NCBI RefSeq assembly: GCF_000368965.1
Contig: NZ_KB849780.1
Coordinates: forward strand, 1,860,145 to 1,924,144
Length of the DNA: 64,000 nt
Reading direction: 5' to 3'
From: Acinetobacter calcoaceticus DSM 30006 = CIP 81.8
GTDB taxonomy: Bacteria; Pseudomonadota; Gammaproteobacteria; Pseudomonadales; Moraxellaceae
The notes under the pieces are model-generated. The model searched no databases, was not told the DNA's origin, and worked only from the letters and a program-made list of their open reading frames with translations. The translations under genes were made by a program, and so were the position numbers. Of this stretch, positions 9,259 to 17,429 are shown one piece after another (positions within the stretch are counted from its first letter, which is position 1; each line of letters begins with the position of its first letter).

Positions 9259-10203
9259 ATGGACGTTATTATTCAAAAAATTCACCAACTCACCCCGACC
9301 ATTCGTGCCTTTGAACTGATTGCAGCAAATGGTATGGAGCTACCGAGTTTTGATGCAGGTGCTCATATTGATGTGCATCTTAAAAACGGCCTAACCCGTC
9401 AATATTCAATTTCAAACTGTTGCAGTGAAAAGCATCGTTATGTGATTGGTGTTTTACATGATGCCAATTCACGCGGTGGCTCACGTTGCATTCATACTGA
9501 ATATCGTGAGGGAGACTATTTAAAGATTGGTGAACCACGTAATTTATTTGAGATTCATCCTCAAACAAAGCAGGCTGTTTTATTTGCTGGCGGTATTGGC
9601 ATTACCCCCATTTTATCGATGGCGTATCGGCTTAAATCGGTCAATACTCCTTTCGAATTGCACTACTTTGTCCGTAGTCATGAAATGATTGCCTTCTATG
9701 GCAATTTAACCGAGCACTTTGGTGACCAAGTCCATTTTCATATTCAAGATCAGCCAAACACCGAATGTAATATGGCAAAGGTTTTAGGTGAGAGTTCACC
9801 AGATAGACACTTATATGTATGTGGGCCTACAGGATTTATGCAGTTTGTAATGAGCTCGGCCGAACAAGCTGGCTGGCACAACGAGCAATTACATCAAGAG
9901 CATTTTGTCGCGCAAAAAGTAGATACGTCTAATGATGAAGCTTTTACCATTGAAGTTAAAGGTACGGGGCGCCGAATTGAAGTATTACCAGAGCAAACTG
10001 CTACTGAAGCATTAATTGCAAATGGTTTTGATATTCCTGTTTCGTGTGAACAAGGTATTTGCGGTACGTGTATTACCCGCGTTGTAGAAGGCACACCAGA
10101 TCATCGCGATATGTTTATGACCGAAGATGAACATGCGCTGAACGACCAGTTTACGCCCTGCTGTTCTCGTGCAAAAACCAAAAATCTTGTGATTGAGCTT
10201 TAA
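9259..10203 (+). CDS. vanB: Vanillate O-demethylase, reductase subunit
   Basis: 314 residues. The order is FMN-binding barrel (RQYSISN), NAD-binding domain (FAGGIGITPILSMAYRL) and a C-terminal plant-type [2Fe-2S] ferredoxin (CEQGICGTC from about residue 264, last Cys in FTPCCSRA). This is the class IA phthalate-dioxygenase-reductase layout. It passes electrons from NADH to VanA. Two ATGs lie close together; the second (9259) has AAGGAG at an ideal 7-base distance, while the first (9253) is only one base from it, so the second is preferred. The Shine-Dalgarno overlaps the vanA stop, implying tight co-translation. Confidence 0.95.
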   Translation: MDVIIQKIHQLTPTIRAFELIAANGMELPSFDAGAHIDVHLKNGLTRQYSISNCCSEKHRYVIGVLHDANSRGGSRCIHTEYREGDYLKIGEPRNLFEIHPQTKQAVLFAGGIGITPILSMAYRLKSVNTPFELHYFVRSHEMIAFYGNLTEHFGDQVHFHIQDQPNTECNMAKVLGESSPDRHLYVCGPTGFMQFVMSSAEQAGWHNEQLHQEHFVAQKVDTSNDEAFTIEVKGTGRRIEVLPEQTATEALIANGFDIPVSCEQGICGTCITRVVEGTPDHRDMFMTEDEHALNDQFTPCCSRAKTKNLVIEL

Positions 10204-10208
10204 TAGTT

Positions 10209-10238
10209 AAGTTCCTTTATTCAAAAATAGAGGAACTT
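10209..10238. terminator. Bidirectional hairpin between vanB and vanR
   Basis: AAGTTCCT (10209-10216) pairs with AGGAACTT (10231-10238), with flanking A/T-rich tracts. vanB and vanR converge here, so it can end both transcripts. Confidence 0.65.
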
Positions 10239-10246
10239 ATTTCATC

Positions 10247-10939
10247 TTAAGCGTTTAAAACATTTCTTAGCGTTTCACCCAAAATCACCACACTACTGTG
10301 CTCACGCATTAAAGTTTCAGCGCGCCCTGCCTGTCGATGTACCAATGCATCTAAAATTGAACAATGCTGTAAATGTGCATAGTGCAGACGGCGATATTCC
10401 GACAAAGCTTGCTTCTCATCATAGGTAATGGCTTGAGCAGAAGCCATCGGCAATTGATTGTTTTTTGCTAGAGCTTGTATGAGCGCTACATTTTGCGCGC
10501 CCTCAATAATCGTGTCATGAAAAATGACATTGAAATGGTGGTAACGTTCCAGTTCGATATCTCCAAACTCGTCTTTTTCATTAAAGAGTTTTTCAGTTTC
10601 TTGAATGCAATGTTGGAGGGTCTTTTTCTGCTCTTCGCTTAAACCTTGTTCTGCCAAAGTTTTCGCAGCCAATCCTTCAAGCACACCTCGCACTTCAAGC
10701 GCATCATGAACCAGTTGTTCTGAAATTTCACGGACGGTGTAGCCACGGGTTGGGTTCTTGATGAGAAGACCTTCTTGTTCGAGCAACCGAAATGCAATAC
10801 GAACAGGCTGTCTCGAAACCCCAAGTAACTCGGCAGTGGGAATCTCAGCAATTCTGGCACCACCTTCAAGTTCCCCTGAAATAATCATTTTTCTTAATTT
10901 AAGTAAAACTTGTTGCCCTGAAGACATTTGCTGCCACAC
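10247..10939 (-). CDS. vanR: GntR/FadR-family repressor, probable VanR
   Basis: About 230 residues. An N-terminal winged helix-turn-helix (IPTAELLGVSRQPVRIAFRLLEQEGLL, about residues 28-55) is followed by an all-helical FCD effector domain (DALEVRGVLEGLAAKTLAEQ; later HHFNVIFHDTII and HRQAGRAETLMREHSS). The start is uncertain: GTG at 10939 or ATG at 10927, neither with a strong ribosome site; an in-frame stop lies a few codons upstream. It converges on vanAB. The nearby GGATCC palindromes fit the known VanR operator, and vanillate is the expected inducer. No such site is seen in its own upstream region, so autoregulation is not indicated. Confidence 0.85.
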   Translation of the reverse strand: MWQQMSSGQQVLLKLRKMIISGELEGGARIAEIPTAELLGVSRQPVRIAFRLLEQEGLLIKNPTRGYTVREISEQLVHDALEVRGVLEGLAAKTLAEQGLSEEQKKTLQHCIQETEKLFNEKDEFGDIELERYHHFNVIFHDTIIEGAQNVALIQALAKNNQLPMASAQAITYDEKQALSEYRRLHYAHLQHCSILDALVHRQAGRAETLMREHSSVVILGETLRNVLNA

Positions 10940-11049
10940 ATTGTCAAAAACGTCACTTCGATGCTAACAACTTCATTTGCAAAATGAAATAAATTTTCTG
11001 TGTGAATCGGTGCTTAGGTATTTAGCTCAACCTAAACAAGCTCATTTAT

Positions 11050-11505
11050 TTAAAGGCTTTTAAGATTATTCACCATGATATCGAGGTTATTACGAATTAA
11101 ATAAGCCAGATTGATATCAATGCCTTCAAGCATCTTTTCTTCAACCTTTAATACAACTTCATTGCATTTATTAAGCTTATCAATGCCGCTTTCGGTCAGT
11201 GTAATTAAAATACGGCGACCATGCGTAGGGTCAGGTTTCTTTTCAATCCAACCATTAACCAGCAAATCTTGCAGAATTTTATTGGCAGATTGCGGCTTTA
11301 TGAAAGAGCGCTCAGCAAGCTTGGCATTGGATACATTGCTTTTTGAAGCTAAAACAGAAAGTGCAGTAAATTGTGGCAAGGTAATTTCAAGCTCTTTTAA
11401 ATGCTCTGTTAAATGTTTACTAATAATTCTGTCAACACGAGCAATCATGTAACTTAACTTAGGCTCATCTTCTATTTTTTTCTGAACTAAATTTGAACGT
11501 ACCAT
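11050..11505 (-). CDS. hcaR: MarR-family repressor of hydroxycinnamate genes
   Basis: 151 residues with a central winged helix (LAERSFIKPQSANKILQDLLVNGWIEKKPDP, about residues 60-90; then THGRRILITLTESG) as in MarR proteins. In A. baylyi, HcaR represses the hca genes and is released by hydroxycinnamoyl-CoA thioesters. Here it lies downstream of hcaK on the same strand, 70 bases after it, with a hairpin between them. Its likely targets are the paired 17-base sites in the hcaK/hcaA promoter region. Confidence 0.87.
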   Translation of the reverse strand: MVRSNLVQKKIEDEPKLSYMIARVDRIISKHLTEHLKELEITLPQFTALSVLASKSNVSNAKLAERSFIKPQSANKILQDLLVNGWIEKKPDPTHGRRILITLTESGIDKLNKCNEVVLKVEEKMLEGIDINLAYLIRNNLDIMVNNLKSL

Positions 11506-11537
11506 AACCTTTCATTCATCATAAGAAAATCTGTAGT

Positions 11538-11567
11538 GAAAGTATGAGGTAGTCACCCCATACTTTC
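11538..11567. other. Inverted repeat between hcaK and hcaR
   Basis: GAAAGTATG (11538-11546) pairs with CATACTTTC (11559-11567). No T-run follows on the minus strand, so it is more likely an mRNA stabilising or partial-termination hairpin than a full terminator, or else an operator for hcaR. Confidence 0.45.
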
Positions 11568-11575
11568 CTTAAAAC

Positions 11576-12808
11576 TTAGCGAGCACCTGAGCTTTGTACT
11601 AAATGTACAGGCTGTTTAGGTTTTTTGACAAGAAGTAATGCAGAGATCGCTGCAATTAAGATCACAGGAATGCTTGAACCAATCACAATGGTCGAGCTTT
11701 GTCCAAGTGAAAGTAAAAAACCAGCCATTAAAGGTCCAGCAAAAGAACCAATACGGCCAATTGCAACCGCCGCACCAACTCCGGTTCCACGCATTTCAGT
11801 CGGATAATACATTGCGGCTAAACCGTACAATGCCGATTGTCCACCCACAATGAATAAACCACAGCCCACTGCTGCAAGCGCCAGTAATGCAACGGTTGGA
11901 GAAATTGCCAAGCAACAAAGTGAGAATAAAATACCTAGATAAATCAGCTTAATCACAAAACTCATGCGTACTTTATCAAGCAATACACCCATTAAGATTG
12001 AACCTAAAATTCCGCCAACGTTGTAGCCCATCTGTACATAATTTGCCTGTAATTTCGATAAGCCTTGCGCACCCATGAGTAACGGCAACCAGTTTAACAA
12101 GAAGTACAGCACCACTAAGGTACAGAAAAAACTTACCCAAAGCTGAATGGTCGACATGCGGCGTTCTTTAGCAAATAAAACTTCAAAGAATGGTGTGGTT
12201 TTTTGCGCTTGAACTTTACGTTGCAGGTAATCATTTGACTCAGGTAAAAAGCGCATGATGAGTGGAATTAACAAAATAGGCGCAATACCACCAATATAGA
12301 AAATATGACGCCACTCTGCATCACCCGCCAACGACATGGCAACCACAGAAGTCAGTAATCCACCAAAAGGAATGCCACTATACATGATACTTACCGCTTT
12401 GCCCTTGTGCTGGTCAGGCACAGCTTCAGAGGCAAGTGTAATCATCATCGGGAGTGCCCCACCCATTCCTAAACCAGTACAAAAACGAATGAGTAACAGC
12501 AAACTGAAGTTAGCAGCGTAGGCAGTCAGCAAAGACATAATTCCAAAAAGTAAAATACTAAAAATCAGAATTTTCTTACGCCCGACAATATCGGCAAATC
12601 TGCCGCCTAATATTGCACCCGGTAGTGTTCCTAAAATTGCAGCACTAAATGCCCACGCCATCTGGGCATTGTCTAACATAAACTCAGCCCGCATTCGTGG
12701 AGCGGCTACCCCCATTGATTGAAGATCAAAACCTTCAAAAATTGCGATTGCAAAGCAAAGTAGTAACGTAATCTTTGCTCTTGCAGACTGTCCTAATATC
12801 TTTTCCAT
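11576..12808 (-). CDS. hcaK: MFS hydroxycinnamate transporter
   Basis: 410 residues with 12 predicted membrane segments, the MFS motif GGRFADIVGRKKIL between TM2 and TM3, and the TM1 signature AIFEGFDLQSMGVAAP typical of aromatic acid:proton symporters. AAGGA lies before the ATG. It is divergent from hcaA, as in A. baylyi where HcaK is the hydroxycinnamate permease. It probably imports caffeate, ferulate and p-coumarate. Transcription is expected to be controlled by the HcaR-type site at 12877-12893. Confidence 0.87.
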   Translation of the reverse strand: MEKILGQSARAKITLLLCFAIAIFEGFDLQSMGVAAPRMRAEFMLDNAQMAWAFSAAILGTLPGAILGGRFADIVGRKKILIFSILLFGIMSLLTAYAANFSLLLLIRFCTGLGMGGALPMMITLASEAVPDQHKGKAVSIMYSGIPFGGLLTSVVAMSLAGDAEWRHIFYIGGIAPILLIPLIMRFLPESNDYLQRKVQAQKTTPFFEVLFAKERRMSTIQLWVSFFCTLVVLYFLLNWLPLLMGAQGLSKLQANYVQMGYNVGGILGSILMGVLLDKVRMSFVIKLIYLGILFSLCCLAISPTVALLALAAVGCGLFIVGGQSALYGLAAMYYPTEMRGTGVGAAVAIGRIGSFAGPLMAGFLLSLGQSSTIVIGSSIPVILIAAISALLLVKKPKQPVHLVQSSGAR

Positions 12809-12876
12809 TGTGTTGTCCTTTATTGACTAGTCGTTCCATTTAGCCCTTTGTGTATTGTTGTTTAAACACACCAAAA

Positions 12877-12893
12877 ATATCAGTTAAACTTAC
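12877..12893. promoter_or_regulatory. Probable HcaR operator, hcaK side
   Basis: ATATCAGTTAAACTTAC is the exact reverse complement of 13000-13016. It lies about 70 bases upstream of hcaK. The inner AGTTAAACT is itself nearly palindromic, as expected for a MarR dimer site. The 12809-13062 gap has no ORF and holds both divergent promoters. Confidence 0.75.
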
Positions 12894-12999
12894 TAAAAAA
12901 TCAACATATTTTTATATAAAATTATTTATTAAATTAATTTTTATTTAAAATACATGCAATTATAAAATAATTATTAAATTTTAGAAAAAAGACTTGAAT

Positions 13000-13016
13000 G
13001 TAAGTTTAACTGATAT
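13000..13016. promoter_or_regulatory. Probable HcaR operator, hcaA side
   Basis: GTAAGTTTAACTGATAT is the exact inverted copy of 12877-12893, 47 bases before the hcaA start. A 17-base perfect match placed symmetrically in a divergent promoter region is very unlikely by chance and fits repression of both transcripts by HcaR. Confidence 0.78.
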
Positions 13017-13062
13017 TAAATTAAATCTCAGAACATCACAAAATCATTCAAGGAGTATGAAG

Positions 13063-13896
13063 ATGACTTATGAAAATCGCTGGGAAACCGTAGATGTTAA
13101 AGTTGAAGATGGAATTGCTTGGGTCACACTAAATCGCCCAGAAAAGAAAAATGCCATGAGTCCTACACTCAATCGTGAAATGATTGATGTGCTTGAAGCC
13201 ATAGAACTTGATCAAAATGCGCGTGTTTTAGTATTAACTGGTGCAGGTGATTCTTGGACAGCCGGCATGGACTTGAAAGAATATTTCCGCGAAGTCGACA
13301 CTCAGCCTGAAATTTATCAAGAACGTATTCGTCGTGACTCATGTCGTTGGCAGTGGCAACTTCTTCGTATGTATTCAAAACCCACCATTGCAATGGTTAA
13401 CGGCTGGTGTTTCGGAGGCGGTTTCTCACCATTAGTCGCTTGTGACCTAGCGATTGCAGCAGATGAAGCAACCTTTGGTTTATCTGAAATTAACTGGGGT
13501 ATCCCACCGGGCAACCTTGTAAGCAAAGCAATGGCAGATACTGTGGGTCACCGTGCAGCTTTGTACTACATCATGACGGGTAAAACCTTTAGTGGTAAAG
13601 AAGCCGAAACCATGGGGCTGGTAAATAAAAGCGTACCGCTTGAACAGCTAAAAGCAGAAGTGACTGAGCTTGCAAATTGCCTACTTGAGAAAAACCCTGT
13701 AGTGCTTCGTACCGCTAAAAATGGCTTTAAACGTTGCCGTGAACTGACATGGGACCAAAACGAAGACTATTTATATGCCAAGTTAGACCAATGTATCCAT
13801 CGTGATACTGAAAACGGTCGCCAAGAAGGTTTGAAACAATTTTTAGATGAAAAATCAATTAAACCGGGTTTACAGAGTTATAAACGTACTGGTTAA
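13063..13896 (+). CDS. hcaA: p-Hydroxycinnamoyl-CoA (feruloyl-CoA) hydratase/lyase
   Basis: 277 residues of the crotonase superfamily. It is very close throughout to the Pseudomonas hydroxycinnamoyl-CoA hydratase-lyase: TAGMDLKEYFREVD, NGWCFGGGFSPLVACDLA, and GLSEINWGIPPGN with the catalytic glutamate. It hydrates feruloyl-, caffeoyl- or coumaroyl-CoA and cleaves it to the aromatic aldehyde and acetyl-CoA. AAGGAG at 13050-13055 is 7 bases from ATG 13063 but only one from ATG 13057, so the later start is chosen. It is the first gene of the hca operon. Confidence 0.93.
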   Translation: MTYENRWETVDVKVEDGIAWVTLNRPEKKNAMSPTLNREMIDVLEAIELDQNARVLVLTGAGDSWTAGMDLKEYFREVDTQPEIYQERIRRDSCRWQWQLLRMYSKPTIAMVNGWCFGGGFSPLVACDLAIAADEATFGLSEINWGIPPGNLVSKAMADTVGHRAALYYIMTGKTFSGKEAETMGLVNKSVPLEQLKAEVTELANCLLEKNPVVLRTAKNGFKRCRELTWDQNEDYLYAKLDQCIHRDTENGRQEGLKQFLDEKSIKPGLQSYKRTG

Positions 13897-13933
13897 CTTT
13901 TGATTCTCTAATGGCAATGTAAGGACGCAACCC

Positions 13934-15385
13934 ATGCAAAATGTACAGTTACTTATTCACGGTCAATCTGTTGATGCATCAAATCAGGCAACTTTTGAGC
14001 GTATTAGCCCTATTGATGGATCAGTGGCAAGCAAAGCCGCTGCTGCAACTTTGGACGATGTTGATCGTGCAATAGACTCGGCACAACAAGCTTTTAAAAT
14101 ATGGTCGAAGCTCTCGCCTACCGAACGTCGCTTACGTTTGTTAAAAGTAGCCGATTTAATGGATCAAAAGACCGAGCAATTCATTGAAACTGGAATGCAA
14201 GAAACAGGTTCAACTGCGACATGGTATGGGTTTAACGTTCACCTTGCTGCCAATATGTTACGTGAGGCAGCAGCAATGACCACACAAATTGACGGAAGCC
14301 TCATTCCGTCAGATGTGCCGGGAAATCTTGCCATGGGTGTGCGAGTTCCTTGTGGTGTGATTGTAGGGATTGCACCTTGGAATGCCCCTGTCATTTTGGC
14401 AACACGTGCGCTTGCCATGCCTTTGGCTTGTGGCAACACGGTGGTGTTAAAAGCCTCAGAAGCTTGTCCAGCAACGCATCGTCTGATTGGTGAAGTGTTA
14501 CACGAAGCTGGTCTTGGTGAAGGTGTGGTGAATGTGATTACCCATGCAGCCGAAGATGCACCGCAAATTGTGGAGCGCTTAGTGTCTCATCCAGCTGTAA
14601 AACGCATTAATTTTACAGGCTCAACCAAAGTCGGAAAAATTATTGCCGAGACTGCTGCTAAATATTTAAAACCTGTTTTACTCGAACTTGGTGGGAAAGC
14701 CCCTGTTGTGGTTTTAAACGAGGCCGACATTAATGAAGCGGTAAATGCAGTCGCTTTTGGAGCATTCTTTAATCAGGGGCAAATTTGTATGTCGACCGAA
14801 CGTGTTTTGGTTCAAGACAAAATTGCCGACCAGTTTATTGAAAAGCTCATTGAGAAAACACGTTCCATTCAGGCGGGCAACCCAACCTCGAAAGAAAATG
14901 CACTCGGTGTTTTAGAAAGTCGCCGTGCCGCAAACCGTATTCAGCATTTGTTGGAAGATGCCCAAAACAAAGGTGCCGACTTACCTTTAGGTATTCATAT
15001 TGAAGACACCACCATGCAACCGACACTGGTGCTCAACATTAAGCCTGACATGCTGCTTTACCGCGAAGAATCGTTTGGGCCTGTCTGCACAGTTCAACGT
15101 TTTGCAACCGTTGAAGAAGGTGTAGCACTGGCAAATGACAGCGAGTTCGGTCTTTCTTCGGCAGTGTTTAGCCAGAATATTTCGCAGGCATTGGAAGTGG
15201 CTAAACAGATTGATTCGGGTATTTGTCATATTAACGGCGCAACCGTGCATGACGAAGCTCAAATGCCATTTGGTGGTACAAAATCGAGTGGTTACGGACG
15301 TTTTGGTAGTAAAGCCTCTATTGGTGAATTTACCGATTTACGCTGGATTACCATTCAGACTCAATCACGTCATTATCCGATTTAG
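13934..15385 (+). CDS. hcaB: Hydroxybenzaldehyde (vanillin) dehydrogenase
   Basis: 483 residues, NAD(P)-dependent aldehyde dehydrogenase. It shows APWNAPVILATRALAMPLACG, the NAD-binding loop FTGSTKVGK, the general-base glutamate in LELGGKAPVV (about residue 250) and the catalytic cysteine in FNQGQICMSTERV (about residue 285). It oxidises vanillin, protocatechualdehyde and 4-hydroxybenzaldehyde from the HcaA step to the acids. TAAGGA precedes the start. Position in hcaABCD supports the specific name. Confidence 0.9.
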   Translation: MQNVQLLIHGQSVDASNQATFERISPIDGSVASKAAAATLDDVDRAIDSAQQAFKIWSKLSPTERRLRLLKVADLMDQKTEQFIETGMQETGSTATWYGFNVHLAANMLREAAAMTTQIDGSLIPSDVPGNLAMGVRVPCGVIVGIAPWNAPVILATRALAMPLACGNTVVLKASEACPATHRLIGEVLHEAGLGEGVVNVITHAAEDAPQIVERLVSHPAVKRINFTGSTKVGKIIAETAAKYLKPVLLELGGKAPVVVLNEADINEAVNAVAFGAFFNQGQICMSTERVLVQDKIADQFIEKLIEKTRSIQAGNPTSKENALGVLESRRAANRIQHLLEDAQNKGADLPLGIHIEDTTMQPTLVLNIKPDMLLYREESFGPVCTVQRFATVEEGVALANDSEFGLSSAVFSQNISQALEVAKQIDSGICHINGATVHDEAQMPFGGTKSSGYGRFGSKASIGEFTDLRWITIQTQSRHYPI

Positions 15386-15440
15386 TCGGGTTAATGCGAA
15401 CAACGACATATTAAATAAAAATTGCATGATGCAAAAAAAT

Positions 15441-15460
15441 AAAGCGCAGTGATGCGCTTT
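15441..15460. other. Hairpin between hcaB and hcaC
   Basis: AAAGCGCA and TGCGCTTT form a perfect 8-base stem with a GTGA loop, ending just before the hcaC ribosome site. There is no T-run, so it is more likely an mRNA-stability or translation element than a terminator. Confidence 0.5.
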
Positions 15461-15476
15461 CCATGGAGTGAAAGAA

Positions 15477-17354
15477 ATGCAAATGAATGCCACTCAATCA
15501 CAAGACCGCGAACGGTTCGTAAAAATAGGGCAACATGATATTCATTATCACCATAAAGATGACACGCTCTATATCAGCCCAAAAGAGCAATTAAAACCGT
15601 ATCCACAAAAACTGACAGATCGGTTAATTCATTTTGCACAAACCAAACCAGACCATATTTTTGCAGCAAAACGCAATGCTCAAGGTGAATGGGTCAAACT
15701 GAGTTATGCAGAAGTTTTACAACGTGCATGGCACATTGCTCAGGCTTTACATGAACGCAAGTTAAGCCAAGAAAGACCTTTAGTTATTTTAAGTGGTAAT
15801 GATCTTGAACATTTAACACTCTCTATGGGTGCTATGCTGGCGGGTGTGCCTTTCTCTGCTATTTCCCCTGCCTACTCTCTTATTTCTCAAGACTTTGGCA
15901 AACTCAAACATGTGTTTGAAGTTCTCACACCTGGCTTGGTCTATGCCAGCGACGGTCAAGCCTTTGCCAAAGCCATTCAAGCATGTATTACATCCGACAT
16001 TGAAGTGGTGACCAATAAAGGTCTTGTGGGCAATCAGCTCTGCACGTCTTTTCAATCTCTGTTAGATACGCCTGTTTCAAATGTCCAAGAGTTTTATCAA
16101 ACCCTTGATGAAAACCAAATTGCCAAATTCTTGTTTACATCAGGTTCAACCAAACTCCCTAAAGCTGTGCCGACCACACATTTAATGTTATGTGTGAATC
16201 AGCAAATGCTGTTGCAGACTTTCCCTGAGTTTGAAGAAACGCCACCCGTCCTACTTGACTGGCTGTCTTGGCACCACACATTTGGCGGCAGTCACAATGT
16301 CGGTATCGCGCTCTATAACGGCGGTACGATTTACATTGATGATGGTAAACCCGTTGCAGGAAAATTTGACGAAACCATTCGTAACCTCAAAGAAATTTCT
16401 CCAACAGTTTATTTAAATGTGCCAAAAGGTTGGGAAGAACTGACCGAAGCTTTAGAAAAAGATGAGGAATTAAGAGATCGCTTTTTTGCCAAAGTTAAAA
16501 TTTTATTCTTTGCAGGTGCAGCACTTTCAGAAGCTGGTTGGAACAGGCTCGATAAAATTGCTCAGCAACATTGCGGAGAAAAAATTCGCATTATGAGCGG
16601 ATTGGGCATGACTGAAACTGCACCATCTTGTGCTTTTACAACTGGCCCACGGGTGATGGCTGGCTTTATTGGTTACCCTGCTCCGGGGTGTGAAATTAAA
16701 CTGGTTCCATGTGGTGACAAACTTGAGTTTTGTGTTCGTGGCAAACATGTCATGAAAGGCTATTGGCGCTTAAAGGCAGACCAACAAAGCACTGTATTTG
16801 ACGATGAAGGCTTTTTCCACACAGGTGATGCTGTTCGTTTGGTCGATGTAAATGATCCAACTAAAGGCCTCATGTACGACGGGCGAATTGCTGAAGACTT
16901 TAAACTCAATACGGGTACTTTCGTCAATGTCGGCACGATTCGCAACAAAGTGCTCATTCAAGGTAATTTACTGGTTCAAGATGTCTGTATTACTGGTTCA
17001 AACCTGAATGCTGTTGGCTTTCTGATTTTTCCAAAATTAGAAGCTTGTGCTCAATACGCAGGCCTTAAGCTTGGCGAACATTCTGCAACAGAGATATTAC
17101 AGCACCCTAAAGTCCAGCAATGGTTCCGTCAATTTTTAACGACATTTAATAAAGATGCGACTGGCAGTTCAAATACAGTCTCAATGCTTTATTTAATGAC
17201 TGAACCACCTCAGCTCGATGCTGGAGAAGTGACCGATAAAGGCAATCTCAATCAAAGCAATATTACGAAACGTCGTGCAGCTTTAATTGATGAGCTTTAT
17301 CAAAAACAGGCCGAAAACCCACTTATTATTCGAGTGCCCACCTTAAAGCAATAA
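15477..17354 (+). CDS. hcaC: Hydroxycinnamate (feruloyl)-CoA synthetase
   Basis: 625 residues, ANL adenylate-forming superfamily: P-loop FTSGSTKLPKAVPTTH (about residue 220), MSGLGMTETAPS, and the hinge region YDGRIAEDFKLNTGTFVNVG. It activates ferulate, caffeate or p-coumarate with ATP and CoA, producing the thioester that is both the HcaA substrate and the inducer of the pathway. An in-frame GTG precedes it, but GGAG at 15465-15468 is 8 bases from ATG 15477, so that start is preferred. It is the third gene of the operon. Confidence 0.92.
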   Translation: MQMNATQSQDRERFVKIGQHDIHYHHKDDTLYISPKEQLKPYPQKLTDRLIHFAQTKPDHIFAAKRNAQGEWVKLSYAEVLQRAWHIAQALHERKLSQERPLVILSGNDLEHLTLSMGAMLAGVPFSAISPAYSLISQDFGKLKHVFEVLTPGLVYASDGQAFAKAIQACITSDIEVVTNKGLVGNQLCTSFQSLLDTPVSNVQEFYQTLDENQIAKFLFTSGSTKLPKAVPTTHLMLCVNQQMLLQTFPEFEETPPVLLDWLSWHHTFGGSHNVGIALYNGGTIYIDDGKPVAGKFDETIRNLKEISPTVYLNVPKGWEELTEALEKDEELRDRFFAKVKILFFAGAALSEAGWNRLDKIAQQHCGEKIRIMSGLGMTETAPSCAFTTGPRVMAGFIGYPAPGCEIKLVPCGDKLEFCVRGKHVMKGYWRLKADQQSTVFDDEGFFHTGDAVRLVDVNDPTKGLMYDGRIAEDFKLNTGTFVNVGTIRNKVLIQGNLLVQDVCITGSNLNAVGFLIFPKLEACAQYAGLKLGEHSATEILQHPKVQQWFRQFLTTFNKDATGSSNTVSMLYLMTEPPQLDAGEVTDKGNLNQSNITKRRAALIDELYQKQAENPLIIRVPTLKQ

Positions 17355-17375
17355 GCTATTGAAATAAAAAAGGAA

Positions 17376-17395
17376 GCTCAAACTTCGGTTTGGGC
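17376..17395. other. UUCG-tetraloop hairpin between hcaC and hcaD
   Basis: GCTCAAAC and GTTTGGGC pair over 8 bases (one G-U) around a TTCG loop, an exceptionally stable RNA tetraloop. No T-run follows. It probably marks a processing or 3'-end protection point that lets hcaABC and hcaDE be expressed at different levels. Confidence 0.55.
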
Positions 17396-17429
17396 AATAG
17401 CCCCACTTTTGCCTAAAAAAAGGTTCAAC

